This document shows positions 35,183 to 44,450 of a stretch of DNA of 63,865 nucleotides, one piece after another. Source of the DNA: Bradyrhizobium manausense (GTDB lineage Bacteria; Pseudomonadota; Alphaproteobacteria; Rhizobiales; Xanthobacteraceae). The notes beneath the pieces were generated by a model. The model searched no databases and had not been told where the DNA came from. It was given only the letters and a program-made list of their open reading frames with translations. Where the stretch lies: NCBI RefSeq assembly GCF_001440035.1, contig NZ_LJYG01000116.1:1-63865 (forward strand), read 5' to 3'. The number at the start of each line of letters is the position of its first letter. The first letter of the stretch is position 1. The translations under genes were made by a program, and so were the position numbers.

Positions 35183-36100
35183 ATGGCCGATAGCCTTTTG
35201 AATATGAAGGCGTTTTTGGCAACGGCCCGAACCGGCAGTTTCTCCGAAGCCGGCCGGCAGCTGGGGGTGGCGCCCTCGGTCATCACCAAGCGGGTCGGAC
35301 AATTGGAGTGGTCGCTGAAGACCACGCTGCTGCGGCGGAGCACGCGGCGCCTCGCGCTCACCGAGATCGGCGAGCGCTATCTCGACGTCATCAGGCAGAT
35401 CGTGCGCGATTACGACGAGATGGCGAAAGGCATCATGCGATCGCCAAACGAGCTCGAGGGCCAGTTGCGCATCAAGGCGCCGGCCTCGCCGATGGTGATC
35501 AACCTCGCGCAATTGCTGTCGTCGTTTCAGATCAGATATCCGCGCGTGACGCTCGACGCGGTGCTGGTGGACCGCACGGTGAACCCGGTCGAGGAAGGCT
35601 TCGACATCGTTCTCACCATGATGCCGTCATCCTTCGACGGGGTGCTCGAGGAGCCCTTGCATGTGTTCGAACGCGTACTGTGCGCCGCGCCCTCTTATCT
35701 GGCACGGCGCGGCCAGCCCCGACACGCGCGCGACCTCGTCAATCACGATTGCATCGTGTTTTCGCCGATCGGGCCCTCCTGGACTTTCGAGGGGCGCAAC
35801 GGCGTGACGACCGTGACAGTCCGGCCGCATCTCGTCACCAATAACGGCGCGCTCGTCATCGACAGCCTGTGCGCGGGCAGCGGCATCGCGATCGCCTCGC
35901 GCACCGCGGTGGCGGATCGGCTCAAGTCCGGCGCGCTGGTCGAGCTGCTCCCGGAGCTGCAGGTCCCCGATCTCTGGGTCAAGGCGCTCGTCCCGGCGAC
36001 GCGCTCCAACCTCGCCCGCGTACAGACGTTGCTGGGCTCCCTGCGCGACGCCTTCCGGGACGCCGCGGCAGCGGCGCCGGCGCTCGCGCGCGAGACCTAG
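35183..36100 (+). CDS. LysR family regulator of the aromatic-acid operon
   Basis: A 305-residue LysR-type regulator. The helix-turn-helix occupies about residues 5-60 (FLATARTGSFSEAGRQLGVA, then VITKRVGQLEWSLKTTLL). The substrate domain has the form typical of the DsdC/CrgA-like group (VEEGFDIVLTMM, then GSGIAIASRTAVADRL). It is transcribed away from the transporter-amidohydrolase-Rieske operon with a 125-bp shared promoter region, so it is the probable regulator of that operon. Confidence 0.93.
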   Translation: MADSLLNMKAFLATARTGSFSEAGRQLGVAPSVITKRVGQLEWSLKTTLLRRSTRRLALTEIGERYLDVIRQIVRDYDEMAKGIMRSPNELEGQLRIKAPASPMVINLAQLLSSFQIRYPRVTLDAVLVDRTVNPVEEGFDIVLTMMPSSFDGVLEEPLHVFERVLCAAPSYLARRGQPRHARDLVNHDCIVFSPIGPSWTFEGRNGVTTVTVRPHLVTNNGALVIDSLCAGSGIAIASRTAVADRLKSGALVELLPELQVPDLWVKALVPATRSNLARVQTLLGSLRDAFRDAAAAAPALARET

Positions 36101-36234
36101 CGCGGGGGGACGACGCCGTTATGTTGGCCGATTAGCCTTGGCCTCCCCAACCGGCATCGCCGGTATCCCGTTCACCCTCTTTTAGCGAGAGATTGATACG
36201 CGTTGTTAGTCAATGCGCAGCGAGCGAGTCGGAC

Positions 36235-38202
36235 ATGCGAGCGAACCTCGGCCTCAGGATGCGGATCACGGTTGCGCTGGCGGTGACGGCGGCGGCGACG
36301 GCGCTGATTGCCGTGCTCGGCGCCATGTGGATCATCGCGGGGATCATCGACCGCGCCGACCAGCGCGAATTGCGCAGCCATTATGATGCGCTGCTGTCGC
36401 GGATCTCCGAAGAGTCCCGCCGCGCCGCCGCCATGAGCACGGTGGTGGCCGCGATGCCGGCGACGCAGGAGGCGATGGCCAAGCAGGATCGCGACGCCCT
36501 GATGCGCCTGTTCGGGCCGGTGTTCGCAGCGACCAAGTCCGAATACGGCGTCGAGCAGTTCCAGTTCCATACGCCGCCCGCGACCTCCTTCCTGCGCGTG
36601 CACCAGCCGGCGAAGTTCGGCGACGACCTCTCGAGCTTCCGCAAGACCGTCGTCGACGCCAATCAGGAGCGCAAGGTCATCGTCGGACTCGAAGGCGGGG
36701 TCGCCGGGCTTGGCATCCGCGGTGTGGTGCCGATCGCGCAAGCGGGCAAGCATCTCGGCTCGGTGGAATTCGGCCTGAGCTTCGGCCAGTCCTTTCTCGA
36801 CGATTTCAAGGCCAACCGCCATGTCGACATCGCTTTCCACCTTGCCGATGGCGCGGGCTTCAAGCTGTTCGGCGGAACGCTGAAGGGCCAGAGCTTCTTC
36901 GATGCCGCAGATTACCGCGGCGCCACCGGGGGCGATTTTGCGGTACGGCAGTCGAAGCTCGACACCAGGCCGGTCGCGGCGCTGCTCGGGCCGATCAAGG
37001 ACTTCTCGGGAAAACCGCTCGGCGCCGTCGAGCTGGTGATGGACAACGCCGATTACGTGGCTTCCGCCGACCGCGCCTGGATGCTTGCGATCGGCATCGC
37101 CGTGCTCGGACTCGTGCTCGCCGCCATCGTCGGCTACCTCATCGCCCGCGGGATCTCGCGCCCGATCCTGTCGATCACATCAGTGATGCGCGCGCTCGCC
37201 GACGGCCATCTCGACGTCGCCATCCCCGAAAGCAAGGCCAATGATGAGGTCGGCGCGATGGTGAAGGCGGTGGCGGTGTTCCGCGACAATGCCATCAACT
37301 TCAGCAGGCTCCAGGCCGGCCAGCTCGAGGCCAAAGCACAATCCGAGGCGGAGAAACGGCGCGCCTTCGCCGCGCTCGCCGACAATTTCGAGGCCAGCAT
37401 CCGCGACGTCGTCACCACAGTCTCCTCGGCCGCCGTCGAGATGGAACACACCGCGCGCTCGATGTCCGCCATCGTCGAGCAGTCGCGCAATCAGACCCGC
37501 GCGGTGTCGTCGGCTTCGGCGCTCGCCTCCGAGAACGTGCAGACGGTTGCGGCTGCCGCGGAAGAATTGTCCTCGTCGATGACCGAGATCAACCGGCGGC
37601 TCGCGCATGCGACCGAGGTGGTGGGCAGGGCTGCGAGCGACGGCCAAGCGTCGAATGCGCGCGTGCAGAGCCTCGCCGATGCCGCGCAGAAAATCGGCGA
37701 CGTCGTTTCTTTCATCAACGGCATCGCCGGGCAGACCAATCTCTTGGCCTTGAATGCGACGATCGAGGCGGCGCGCGCGGGCGAAGCCGGCCGCGGCTTT
37801 GCCGTGGTCGCCTCCGAGGTCAAGGCGCTGGCGACCCAGACCGCAAAGGCAACGGAAGAGATCGGCGCACAGGTGACAGCCGTCCAGGGCGAGACGTCAG
37901 GTGCGGTCGAAGGCATCCGGTCGATCTGCGCCACGATTCAGCAAGTCGATGAAATCTCCGCGGCAATTGCGGCCGCCGTCGGCCAGCAGGGCACGGCGAC
38001 GCAGGAGATCGCCCAGAACGTTCAGCAGGCCGCCGCCCGCACCGGCGAGGTCTCGCAGAACATCGCCGGGGTCACCGACGGCATCGCAGCAACCGGCACA
38101 GCCGCGGAAGAGGTGCTCGCCTCTGCCGTCGAGCTGTCGAAACAGTCGCAGCGGCTGCGCGATGAGGTGGATCGCTTCCTCGCCCAGATTCGCGCGGCGT
38201 AA
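36235..38202 (+). CDS. Methyl-accepting chemotaxis protein with Cache sensor
   Basis: A 655-residue chemoreceptor. One membrane helix near the N-terminus (about residues 8-38) is followed by a periplasmic Cache-type ligand domain (about 40-285) and a second membrane helix (AWMLAIGIAVLGLVLAAIVGY). A HAMP domain follows (ISRPILSITSVMRALADGHL). The signalling hairpin has INGIAGQTNLLALNATIEAA, RAGEAGRGFAVVASEVKALA and further helices that match the CheA/CheW contact tip. It has no pentapeptide tail for CheR binding. The periplasmic ligand is unknown. An upstream TTG would lengthen the product by 14 residues. Confidence 0.93.
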   Translation: MRANLGLRMRITVALAVTAAATALIAVLGAMWIIAGIIDRADQRELRSHYDALLSRISEESRRAAAMSTVVAAMPATQEAMAKQDRDALMRLFGPVFAATKSEYGVEQFQFHTPPATSFLRVHQPAKFGDDLSSFRKTVVDANQERKVIVGLEGGVAGLGIRGVVPIAQAGKHLGSVEFGLSFGQSFLDDFKANRHVDIAFHLADGAGFKLFGGTLKGQSFFDAADYRGATGGDFAVRQSKLDTRPVAALLGPIKDFSGKPLGAVELVMDNADYVASADRAWMLAIGIAVLGLVLAAIVGYLIARGISRPILSITSVMRALADGHLDVAIPESKANDEVGAMVKAVAVFRDNAINFSRLQAGQLEAKAQSEAEKRRAFAALADNFEASIRDVVTTVSSAAVEMEHTARSMSAIVEQSRNQTRAVSSASALASENVQTVAAAAEELSSSMTEINRRLAHATEVVGRAASDGQASNARVQSLADAAQKIGDVVSFINGIAGQTNLLALNATIEAARAGEAGRGFAVVASEVKALATQTAKATEEIGAQVTAVQGETSGAVEGIRSICATIQQVDEISAAIAAAVGQQGTATQEIAQNVQQAAARTGEVSQNIAGVTDGIAATGTAAEEVLASAVELSKQSQRLRDEVDRFLAQIRAA

Positions 38203-38203
38203 G

Positions 38204-38869
38204 TTAGCTAGACTTAGCCCCCACCATCACGTCAATCGCGCCTTTGACGATTTCCTCCAGCTCCTTGCGCGGCACGCGCGCGCGGGAGCGGATGGCGATG
38301 GTGTGGATGGTGGCGGAGGCGAGTTGTGCCAGCACGGCCGGATCGGCACTGTCCGGCAGCTCGCCCTTTTCCTTGGCGCGGCGGAAGCAGCTTGCAAAAG
38401 CCTTGTCGAGATCAGTGAGCCCCTCCAGCACCATGGCGCGTATCTCGGGATCGCCGACGGCTTCGGACGCCGCCGTCACCACGGTGAAGCAGCCGCGCGG
38501 CCCGGTCTCGCCGGAAAGATAGATGTTCAACGCGGCGGCATAGATGCGTTCCAGCCGCTGACGCACCGGCATCTCCTGGCGAAAGATCTCGACCATGGAG
38601 GCGCGGGCGTCCTCGCGGTAGCGCTGATAGCTCTTGATGTAGAGCTCGCGCTTGTCGCCGAAGGCGCCGTAAAGGCTCGGCCGGTTCATGCCGGTGGCTG
38701 CGCTGAGGTCGTCGAGCGAGGTCGCGGCAAAGCCTTGCTTGCGAAACAGATCGAGCGCCTTGCCGAGGGCGATTTCGGGTTCATAGGCGCGCGGCCGGCC
38801 ACGGCGCTTGGGTTCGCCGCGGCGCTGGGGTTCTTTGGCAGCAGCTGGCGGCTTCGATTTTTGTACCAT
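38204..38869 (-). CDS. TetR family regulator, divergent from GST
   Basis: A 221-residue repressor. A basic N-terminal leader (RRGEPKRRGRPRAYEPE) is followed by the DNA-binding domain ALGKALDLFRKQGFAATSLD, DLSAATGMNRPSLYGAFGDK and RELYIKSYQRY. The C-terminal ligand domain contains GPRGCFTVVTAASEAV and EIRAMVLEGLTDLDKAF, as in the AefR/NemR-like group that often controls glutathione transferase or reductase genes. The start at 38869 lies within one arm of a perfect 14-bp inverted repeat. It faces a GST gene across a 106-bp promoter. Confidence 0.92.
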   Translation of the reverse strand: MVQKSKPPAAAKEPQRRGEPKRRGRPRAYEPEIALGKALDLFRKQGFAATSLDDLSAATGMNRPSLYGAFGDKRELYIKSYQRYREDARASMVEIFRQEMPVRQRLERIYAAALNIYLSGETGPRGCFTVVTAASEAVGDPEIRAMVLEGLTDLDKAFASCFRRAKEKGELPDSADPAVLAQLASATIHTIAIRSRARVPRKELEEIVKGAIDVMVGAKSS

Positions 38870-38921
38870 TTCGCAATTAATCCTTGACCCGCCCCATATT
38901 ATGCAAGATGGTACAAAAATC
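38856..38921. promoter_or_regulatory. Inverted-repeat operators between tetR and gst
   Basis: GATTTTTGTACCAT (38856-38869) and ATGGTACAAAAATC (38908-38921) are perfect 14-bp inverted arms 38 bp apart. One arm covers the tetR start, and the other lies 54 bp before the GST start. Each arm holds a GTAC core and could be one TetR dimer site. Confidence 0.65.
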
Positions 38922-38975
38922 AATCTGGCCAGGTTGAGCGACACCCACACGAGGACCTGCCGAAGGAGGCCCATC

Positions 38976-39620
38976 ATGGATCTTTATTTCTCGCCGCTCG
39001 CCTGCTCCATGGCGACGCGCGTCGCGCTCTATGAAGCCGGCGCTGATGCGAATTATCTCGAAGTCGATCCCCCGACCAAGACAGTGCTGAACGACGGCTC
39101 TGATTTCCGAGCGGTCAATCCGATCGGTCTGGTGCCGACGCTGCGTACCGACGAGGGCGTGGTGCTGACCGAGAATGCGGCGATCCTGCAATATGTCGCC
39201 GACCGCTTTCCGCGATCCGGTCTTGGCGCCACGGCAGGTATCGAGCGCACCCGGCTGCATCAATGGCTCTGCTTCATCGGCACCGAGCTGCACAAGGGGC
39301 TGTTCATCCCCGTGCTCGACCGCAAGGCGCCGCAGTCGGCCAAGGCCTATGTGCTGGAGAAGAACCTGTCGCGGCTCGACTATCTCGACAACTACCTGAA
39401 AGGCCGCGACTACCTGCTCGACCATTTCAGCGTGGCCGATGCCTACCTGGTCACGGTCATCAACTGGACCATGGCGACGCCGCCGATCGAACTCGCGAAA
39501 TGGCCGAACGTGAAGGCCTATTACGAACGCTTGCGCCAACGGCCGTCGATCGCGAAAGCGATCGCGGAGGAATTCGAGCTGTACAAGGCCGAGCTGGCCC
39601 GGAAGAAGGCGGCTGCGTAG
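38976..39620 (+). CDS. Glutathione S-transferase
   Basis: A 214-residue beta-class-like GST that conjugates glutathione to electrophiles. The thioredoxin-fold N-terminal half starts MDLYFSPLACSMATRVALYE and has the cis-Pro segment GLVPTLRTDEG. LTENAAILQYVADRFP binds the gamma-glutamyl part. The helical half includes DHFSVADAYLVTVINW, the N-capping box of the family. The Cys in helix one is where beta-class enzymes place theirs. GAAGGAGG precedes ATG 38976. It is probably induced when the divergent TetR releases. Confidence 0.93.
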   Translation: MDLYFSPLACSMATRVALYEAGADANYLEVDPPTKTVLNDGSDFRAVNPIGLVPTLRTDEGVVLTENAAILQYVADRFPRSGLGATAGIERTRLHQWLCFIGTELHKGLFIPVLDRKAPQSAKAYVLEKNLSRLDYLDNYLKGRDYLLDHFSVADAYLVTVINWTMATPPIELAKWPNVKAYYERLRQRPSIAKAIAEEFELYKAELARKKAAA

Positions 39621-39676
39621 GTCAGGCCAAAGGCAACGTCCCGGCCGGCGAGGCCGGGACGGACTCTTTCAGCGGT

Positions 39677-41335
39677 TCACCCCGCGTAGCCATACACTGC
39701 GATCGCATTATCTGACGACACGAGACCGCTCTCGAGGTCGTCTTTCACCGCCGCACGATCGCGCATCGTGGGATCGCCGATGCCGGCGCCGCCGGGCGTA
39801 TGCACCACCAGGCGGTCGTCCGGCGGCACCTGCTGAAAGCCCTTGCCACGCAGCTTCTTGCCCGACTTGAGGCCGACATAGCCGGCCTCGCCGTTCTTGC
39901 CGCCATCTCGGCCGCGCGGCGGATGTTCGATGCGGTCGAACGCCGCCAGGATATCGAACGGCGCATCGACGCCGCTGCCGACCTCGATGATCTGGCCGAG
40001 ACCGCCGCGGGTGCGCCCCGCCCCGCCGGAGTCAGGCCGCAGCTCCTTGCGCCAGAAGATCAGCGGCGTCTGCGTCTCCGCGATCTCGACCGGCGTGCCG
40101 CGCACGCCGCTGGGATAGGCGGTCGCCGACAGCCCATCCTTCGCAAAGCGCGCACCGGTGCCGCCGTTTGAGGTCACCGCCATCGAGAATCCGTAATTGC
40201 CGCCGACGCCGGAACGTGTCTGGCCGCGTACATTGAGATTCCACAGGCAGGAGGTGCCTTCGGCGGGCACGCGTTCGGGAATGATCTGGCGCAGGCAGCC
40301 GAACACGACGTCGGGCAGCATCTGCCCGATGATGTGGCGCGATGCGACCGGCGCCGGCTTGGGCGCATTGAGGATCGCCCCCGCGGGCGCCGACACCGTC
40401 AGCGGCGAGAGCGAGCCGGCATTGTTCGGGATCTGCGCGGCGACGACGCAGCCGAGGCCGAACACGGTGTAGGCCGTGGTGTAGGACAGTGGCACGTTGA
40501 TGCCGAATTTCGACGCGGCCGAGGTGCCGTCAAAATCGACGTGGATACCTTGATCGGAGATCGTCAGCGTCGCCGCCAGCGTCACGGGCGCATCATAGCC
40601 GTCGACCACCATGCTGTTGCGCCAGCTTCCCTTGGGCAGTTTGGCGATTTCGGCGAGCACGGCCTCGCGCGAGCGGTCGCAGATATAGTCGCCGAGCGCG
40701 TCGAGCGTATCGATGCCGAATTCGGTCATCATCTCGACCAGGCGTTCGCAGCCGACATCGTTGCAGCCGGCGAGCGAATAGGTGTCGCCTTCGGTATCGA
40801 TGGGCAGGCGCGTGTTGGTGCGGATCATCGCCATCAGCGTCTCGTTGACGACGCCCTGGTCGATGAGCTTCAGCATGGGGATGTAGAGCCCCTCCATGAA
40901 CACGTCGGTGGCATCAGGGCCGAAGCCGATGCCGCCGATGTCCATGAGATGGCTGGTGCAGGAGAACAGCGCGACGATCTTGCCGTCCTTGAAGCAGGGC
41001 GTGGTGACGACGAAATCGTTGAGGTGGCCGGTGCCCATCCAGGGGTCGTTGGTGATGTAGGCATCGCCCTGCTTCATCGTCTCGAGCGGGAAATGCGCGA
41101 TGAAGTGCTTGACCGATTCCGCCATCGAGTTGACGTGGCCCGGCGTGCCCGTCACCGCCTGCGCCAGCATCCGCCCCCTGAGGTCGAACACGCCGGCGGA
41201 GAGATCGCCGCATTCGCGCACGATCGGGCTGAACGCGGTGCGCAGCAGCACCTGCGCCTGCTCTTCGACCACGGCGATCAGCCGGTGCCACATGATCTGA
41301 AGGTCGATCAGGCTCGCGCCGTTTGCCTTGCTCAT
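39677..41335 (-). CDS. hyuB: Hydantoinase B / oxoprolinase family protein
   Basis: A 552-residue HyuB-type subunit that with HyuA opens cyclic amides such as hydantoins or 5-oxoproline, usually using ATP. Family blocks are FSPIVRECGDLSAGVFD, YITNDPWMGTGHLNDFVV, HVDFDGTSAASKFGINVPLS and PEGTSCLWNLN-like AEGTSCLWNLNVRG, with the final HTPGGAGIGDPTMRDR. It starts 2 bp after the hyuA stop, so translation is probably coupled. Which cyclic amide is used cannot be told from sequence alone. Confidence 0.93.
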   Translation of the reverse strand: MSKANGASLIDLQIMWHRLIAVVEEQAQVLLRTAFSPIVRECGDLSAGVFDLRGRMLAQAVTGTPGHVNSMAESVKHFIAHFPLETMKQGDAYITNDPWMGTGHLNDFVVTTPCFKDGKIVALFSCTSHLMDIGGIGFGPDATDVFMEGLYIPMLKLIDQGVVNETLMAMIRTNTRLPIDTEGDTYSLAGCNDVGCERLVEMMTEFGIDTLDALGDYICDRSREAVLAEIAKLPKGSWRNSMVVDGYDAPVTLAATLTISDQGIHVDFDGTSAASKFGINVPLSYTTAYTVFGLGCVVAAQIPNNAGSLSPLTVSAPAGAILNAPKPAPVASRHIIGQMLPDVVFGCLRQIIPERVPAEGTSCLWNLNVRGQTRSGVGGNYGFSMAVTSNGGTGARFAKDGLSATAYPSGVRGTPVEIAETQTPLIFWRKELRPDSGGAGRTRGGLGQIIEVGSGVDAPFDILAAFDRIEHPPRGRDGGKNGEAGYVGLKSGKKLRGKGFQQVPPDDRLVVHTPGGAGIGDPTMRDRAAVKDDLESGLVSSDNAIAVYGYAG

Positions 41336-41337
41336 GA

Positions 41338-43422
41338 TCAGGCCGCCTTCCGTTCCATGACGATGCTGCCGGCACCGTCGATATGGGCATCAAAACTGGT
41401 CGACACAAAAGTAGAGGTCTCGTCCTCCGCAATCACGGCGGGACCCGCAATGGTCGCGCCGGGCGCCATGTCCTCGCGGCGATAGAGCGGGATCTCGACC
41501 ACCTCGCCCGCCCTTCCGTCAAAGAATTTTCGGCTGCCGGAGGCTTGGCCCGCCGGCTTGCGCGTCACGGCCGCGACGGTGGGCGGATTGCGCGCCTCCG
41601 TCGTGGCGAGCACCGACCAGCTCAGCACCTCGATCGCCGCGCCCGGGATCGCCCGCTCGAACATCGCGGAATAGTCCGCCTCGAATTTCTGGCGCAGGCC
41701 TGCAAGATCGGCCGACGTCAACGGCCGGTTCGGCAGCTCGACGGTGATCTCGTGGCCCTGGCCGACATAACGCATGAAGGCGGCGCGGCGCTCGCGCACC
41801 GGCGCACCGGCCGCACCGGGCTCGACCAGCGCGCGCGCTTCGGTCACCATCTCCTGCAAGAGATCGGAGACGACCTTGGTGTCGAAATCATCGAGGCGGA
41901 CGTGACGGCTGCGCACCAGCTCATAGGCGATGGGCGCGGCGAGGAAGCCAACGGCAGAACCGACGCCGGCATTCGACGGCACGATCACGCGGGAGACACC
42001 GATCTTCTCGGCAACGCGCGCCGCATGCAAGGGCGCTGCACCGCCGAAGGCGATCAGCGTGTGCTGGCCGACGATCTCGCCGCGCTCGACGGCATGCACG
42101 CGCGCCGCGCTGGCCATGTTCTCGCAGACCACCTCGTGCACCGCATAGGCTGCGGTCTCCGCCGACAGGCCCAGCGCTTCGCCGACGCTGCTCAGCAGGG
42201 CCTTCTTTGAAAGCTCCGGGTCAAGCTTGATCGTGCCGCCAGCAAACGCATCAGGATCGATCATGCCGAGCGCAACGTCCGCATCGGTCACGGCCGGCCG
42301 CTGACCGCCACGGCCGTAGCAGGCGGGGCCCGGTTCGGAAGACGCACTCTCCGGGCCGACAGTGACGCGCTTCATCGCGTCGACATGCGCGATCGAGCCG
42401 CCACCGGCGCCGATCTCGACCATCTCGATCACGGGAATGCGCACCGGCAGGCCCGAGCCTTTCAGGAAGCGCGCAGCGCGGTCGACCTCGAACACGCGCG
42501 AGGTCTCGGGCTGGTACTTTTCGATCAGACAGATCTTTGCCGTGGTGCCACCCATGTCGAAGGACAGCACCTTGCTTTCGCCAAGACGCGCAGCAATCTG
42601 CGCCGCGAAGATCGCGCCGCCGGCAGGACCGGATTCGACGAGCCGCACCGGAAAGCGTCGCGCCGTCTCGATCGAGGTAACGCCGCCACCTGAGGTGACG
42701 AGATAGATGGCGCCGCGGAATTGCTCGACCTGCAACGCGTCGGCCATGCGGGCGAGATAGCCGTCGATCAGCGGCTGCACATAGGCATTCGCAACAGCGG
42801 TTGAGGTTCGCTCATACTCGCGGATCTCCGGGCACACGGCCGAGGACACCGTCACCGAAATGCCCGGCATCTCCTCACCGATGATCGCGGCTGCGCGGCG
42901 CTCATGGTCGGGATTGGCATAGGAGTGCAGGAAAGCGATGGCGACACTCTCGACGCCTCGCTCGCGCAATTTCGGCGCCAGTGCGCGGACCGCCGCTTCG
43001 TCCAGTGCGAGACGAACGGCACCGTGCGCGTCGATGCGCTCGGGCACGGTGAAGCGAAGGCTGCGCGGCGTCAGCGGCTTCGGCTTGTCGATACTGAGAT
43101 CGTACTGATCGTAACGGCTCTCGGTGCCGATATCCAGCACGTCGCGAAAACCTTCGGTGGCGATCAGGGCCGTTTTGGCACCACGCCGCTCGATGATGGC
43201 GTTGGTCGCCAGCGTCGTGCCGTGGATGAAGACGTCGATGTCGCTGATATGCGCACGCGCGTCGGCGAGAATGAGGCGCATGCCGTCCAGCACTGCCTGC
43301 TCTGGACGCTGCGGCGTGGTCAGCACCTTGCGGGTCTTGCGCACCTCGCCCACATCAAGCACGATGTCGGTGAACGTGCCGCCAATATCCACGGCAAGCC
43401 GCACCTCGGCTCCTTCAAGCAT
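41338..43422 (-). CDS. hyuA: Hydantoinase A / oxoprolinase family protein
   Basis: The 694-residue ATP-binding partner of HyuB. The N-terminus carries the acetate/sugar-kinase-fold phosphate motif VDIGGTFTDIVLD near residue 10, then HGTTLATNAIIERRG. Central blocks are YVQPLIDGYLARM, SFDMGGTTAKICLI, GPACYGRGGQRPAVTDADV and AFGGAAPLHAARVAE. The start at 43422 is preferred because the kinase strand then begins within ten residues; a longer frame has no support. Close coupling to hyuB and nearness to a RutG-like permease suggest catabolism of a cyclic nitrogen compound. Confidence 0.93.
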   Translation of the reverse strand: MLEGAEVRLAVDIGGTFTDIVLDVGEVRKTRKVLTTPQRPEQAVLDGMRLILADARAHISDIDVFIHGTTLATNAIIERRGAKTALIATEGFRDVLDIGTESRYDQYDLSIDKPKPLTPRSLRFTVPERIDAHGAVRLALDEAAVRALAPKLRERGVESVAIAFLHSYANPDHERRAAAIIGEEMPGISVTVSSAVCPEIREYERTSTAVANAYVQPLIDGYLARMADALQVEQFRGAIYLVTSGGGVTSIETARRFPVRLVESGPAGGAIFAAQIAARLGESKVLSFDMGGTTAKICLIEKYQPETSRVFEVDRAARFLKGSGLPVRIPVIEMVEIGAGGGSIAHVDAMKRVTVGPESASSEPGPACYGRGGQRPAVTDADVALGMIDPDAFAGGTIKLDPELSKKALLSSVGEALGLSAETAAYAVHEVVCENMASAARVHAVERGEIVGQHTLIAFGGAAPLHAARVAEKIGVSRVIVPSNAGVGSAVGFLAAPIAYELVRSRHVRLDDFDTKVVSDLLQEMVTEARALVEPGAAGAPVRERRAAFMRYVGQGHEITVELPNRPLTSADLAGLRQKFEADYSAMFERAIPGAAIEVLSWSVLATTEARNPPTVAAVTRKPAGQASGSRKFFDGRAGEVVEIPLYRREDMAPGATIAGPAVIAEDETSTFVSTSFDAHIDGAGSIVMERKAA

Positions 43423-43564
43423 TCCAAAATTCTCCGGCTGATCGTCAAGAACTGAGGGCGAAAACGCAGCAATTTCCGTGCCATCGAGCACAACGAAAAC
43501 GCTGTACCCGGCTATTCTGCTTGGCACCTATGCAATAGGCAAGACGTGTTCACCCGGCATCACA

Positions 43565-44386
43565 TCAGAGCAGGAATGCAAGGGCCGCTTCGCAACGCTC
43601 CTCGACCTTGAGCGTCAGGAGATCATCGGCACGGGTGCGCCCGAGATTGACCGCAGCGATCGGGATCTGACGCTCTGCGGCAGCCTTCACAAAGCGAAAG
43701 CCGGAATAGACCATCAGCGACGAGCCGACGACCAGCATGGCATCCGCCTGCGCCAGATGATCCTGCGCGGTGGCGACAACGTCGCGGGGGACGTTCTCGC
43801 CGAAGAACACCACGTCGGGCTTGAGGATGCCACCGCAGGCCTCGCAAGCCGGCACCTTGAATGATGAGAAATCCGCGTGCTCCAGATCGGCGTCGCCGTC
43901 GGGCGCGTCCGCGGCATCGAGCGTCAGCCATTCGGCATTGGCGCGGCCAAGCGCCTCCTGGAATTCGTTGCGCGGCGTCTTGGCCCCGCAGCCCATGCAG
44001 CGGACCAGATCGAGCCGTCCGTGCAAATCGATCACCTGCCGGTGGCCCGCGGATTGATGCAGCCTGTCGACATTCTGCGTCAGCAGCATCTCGCAGCGCC
44101 CGCTCGCCTCGAGCCGGGCCAGCGCATGATGCGCATCGTTCGGCCTCGCTTGTCCGAATCGCCGCCAGCCGATCAGGCTGCGCGCCCAGTAACGCTGGCG
44201 CGTGTGCCCTTCCGACATGAAGGCCTGGAAATTGACCGGCTGGGTCCGCTTCCAGCTGCCATTTCTGTCGCGGTAATCAGGGATGCCCGAATTGGTGCTG
44301 CAGCCGGCGCCGGTCAGCACGAACAGTTTTTCGTGCCGGCCGACGAAATCCTGGAGCCGAGAGTCTGCCAGCGGAGTGTCTGTCAT
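43565..44386 (-). CDS. Sir2 family NAD-dependent protein deacylase
   Basis: A 273-residue sirtuin that removes acyl groups from lysine using NAD. GAGCSTNSGIPDYRDRNG is the NAD-binding loop, NVDRLHQSAG the ribose-binding segment and HGRLDLVRC carries the catalytic His. Zinc is bound by the CMGCG and CEACGG pairs. VVFFGENVP and VVGSSLMVYSG close the core. The class resembles bacterial sirtuins of the SIRT4-like type. It lies between hyuA and an SDR gene and overlaps neither. Confidence 0.93.
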   Translation of the reverse strand: MTDTPLADSRLQDFVGRHEKLFVLTGAGCSTNSGIPDYRDRNGSWKRTQPVNFQAFMSEGHTRQRYWARSLIGWRRFGQARPNDAHHALARLEASGRCEMLLTQNVDRLHQSAGHRQVIDLHGRLDLVRCMGCGAKTPRNEFQEALGRANAEWLTLDAADAPDGDADLEHADFSSFKVPACEACGGILKPDVVFFGENVPRDVVATAQDHLAQADAMLVVGSSLMVYSGFRFVKAAAERQIPIAAVNLGRTRADDLLTLKVEERCEAALAFLL

Positions 44387-44450
44387 GGCGCAGATGTAGT
44401 CTGCGCCGCGACATTTTGCCAGATCACGCTTTGGCCGGCGGCCGCTCATC

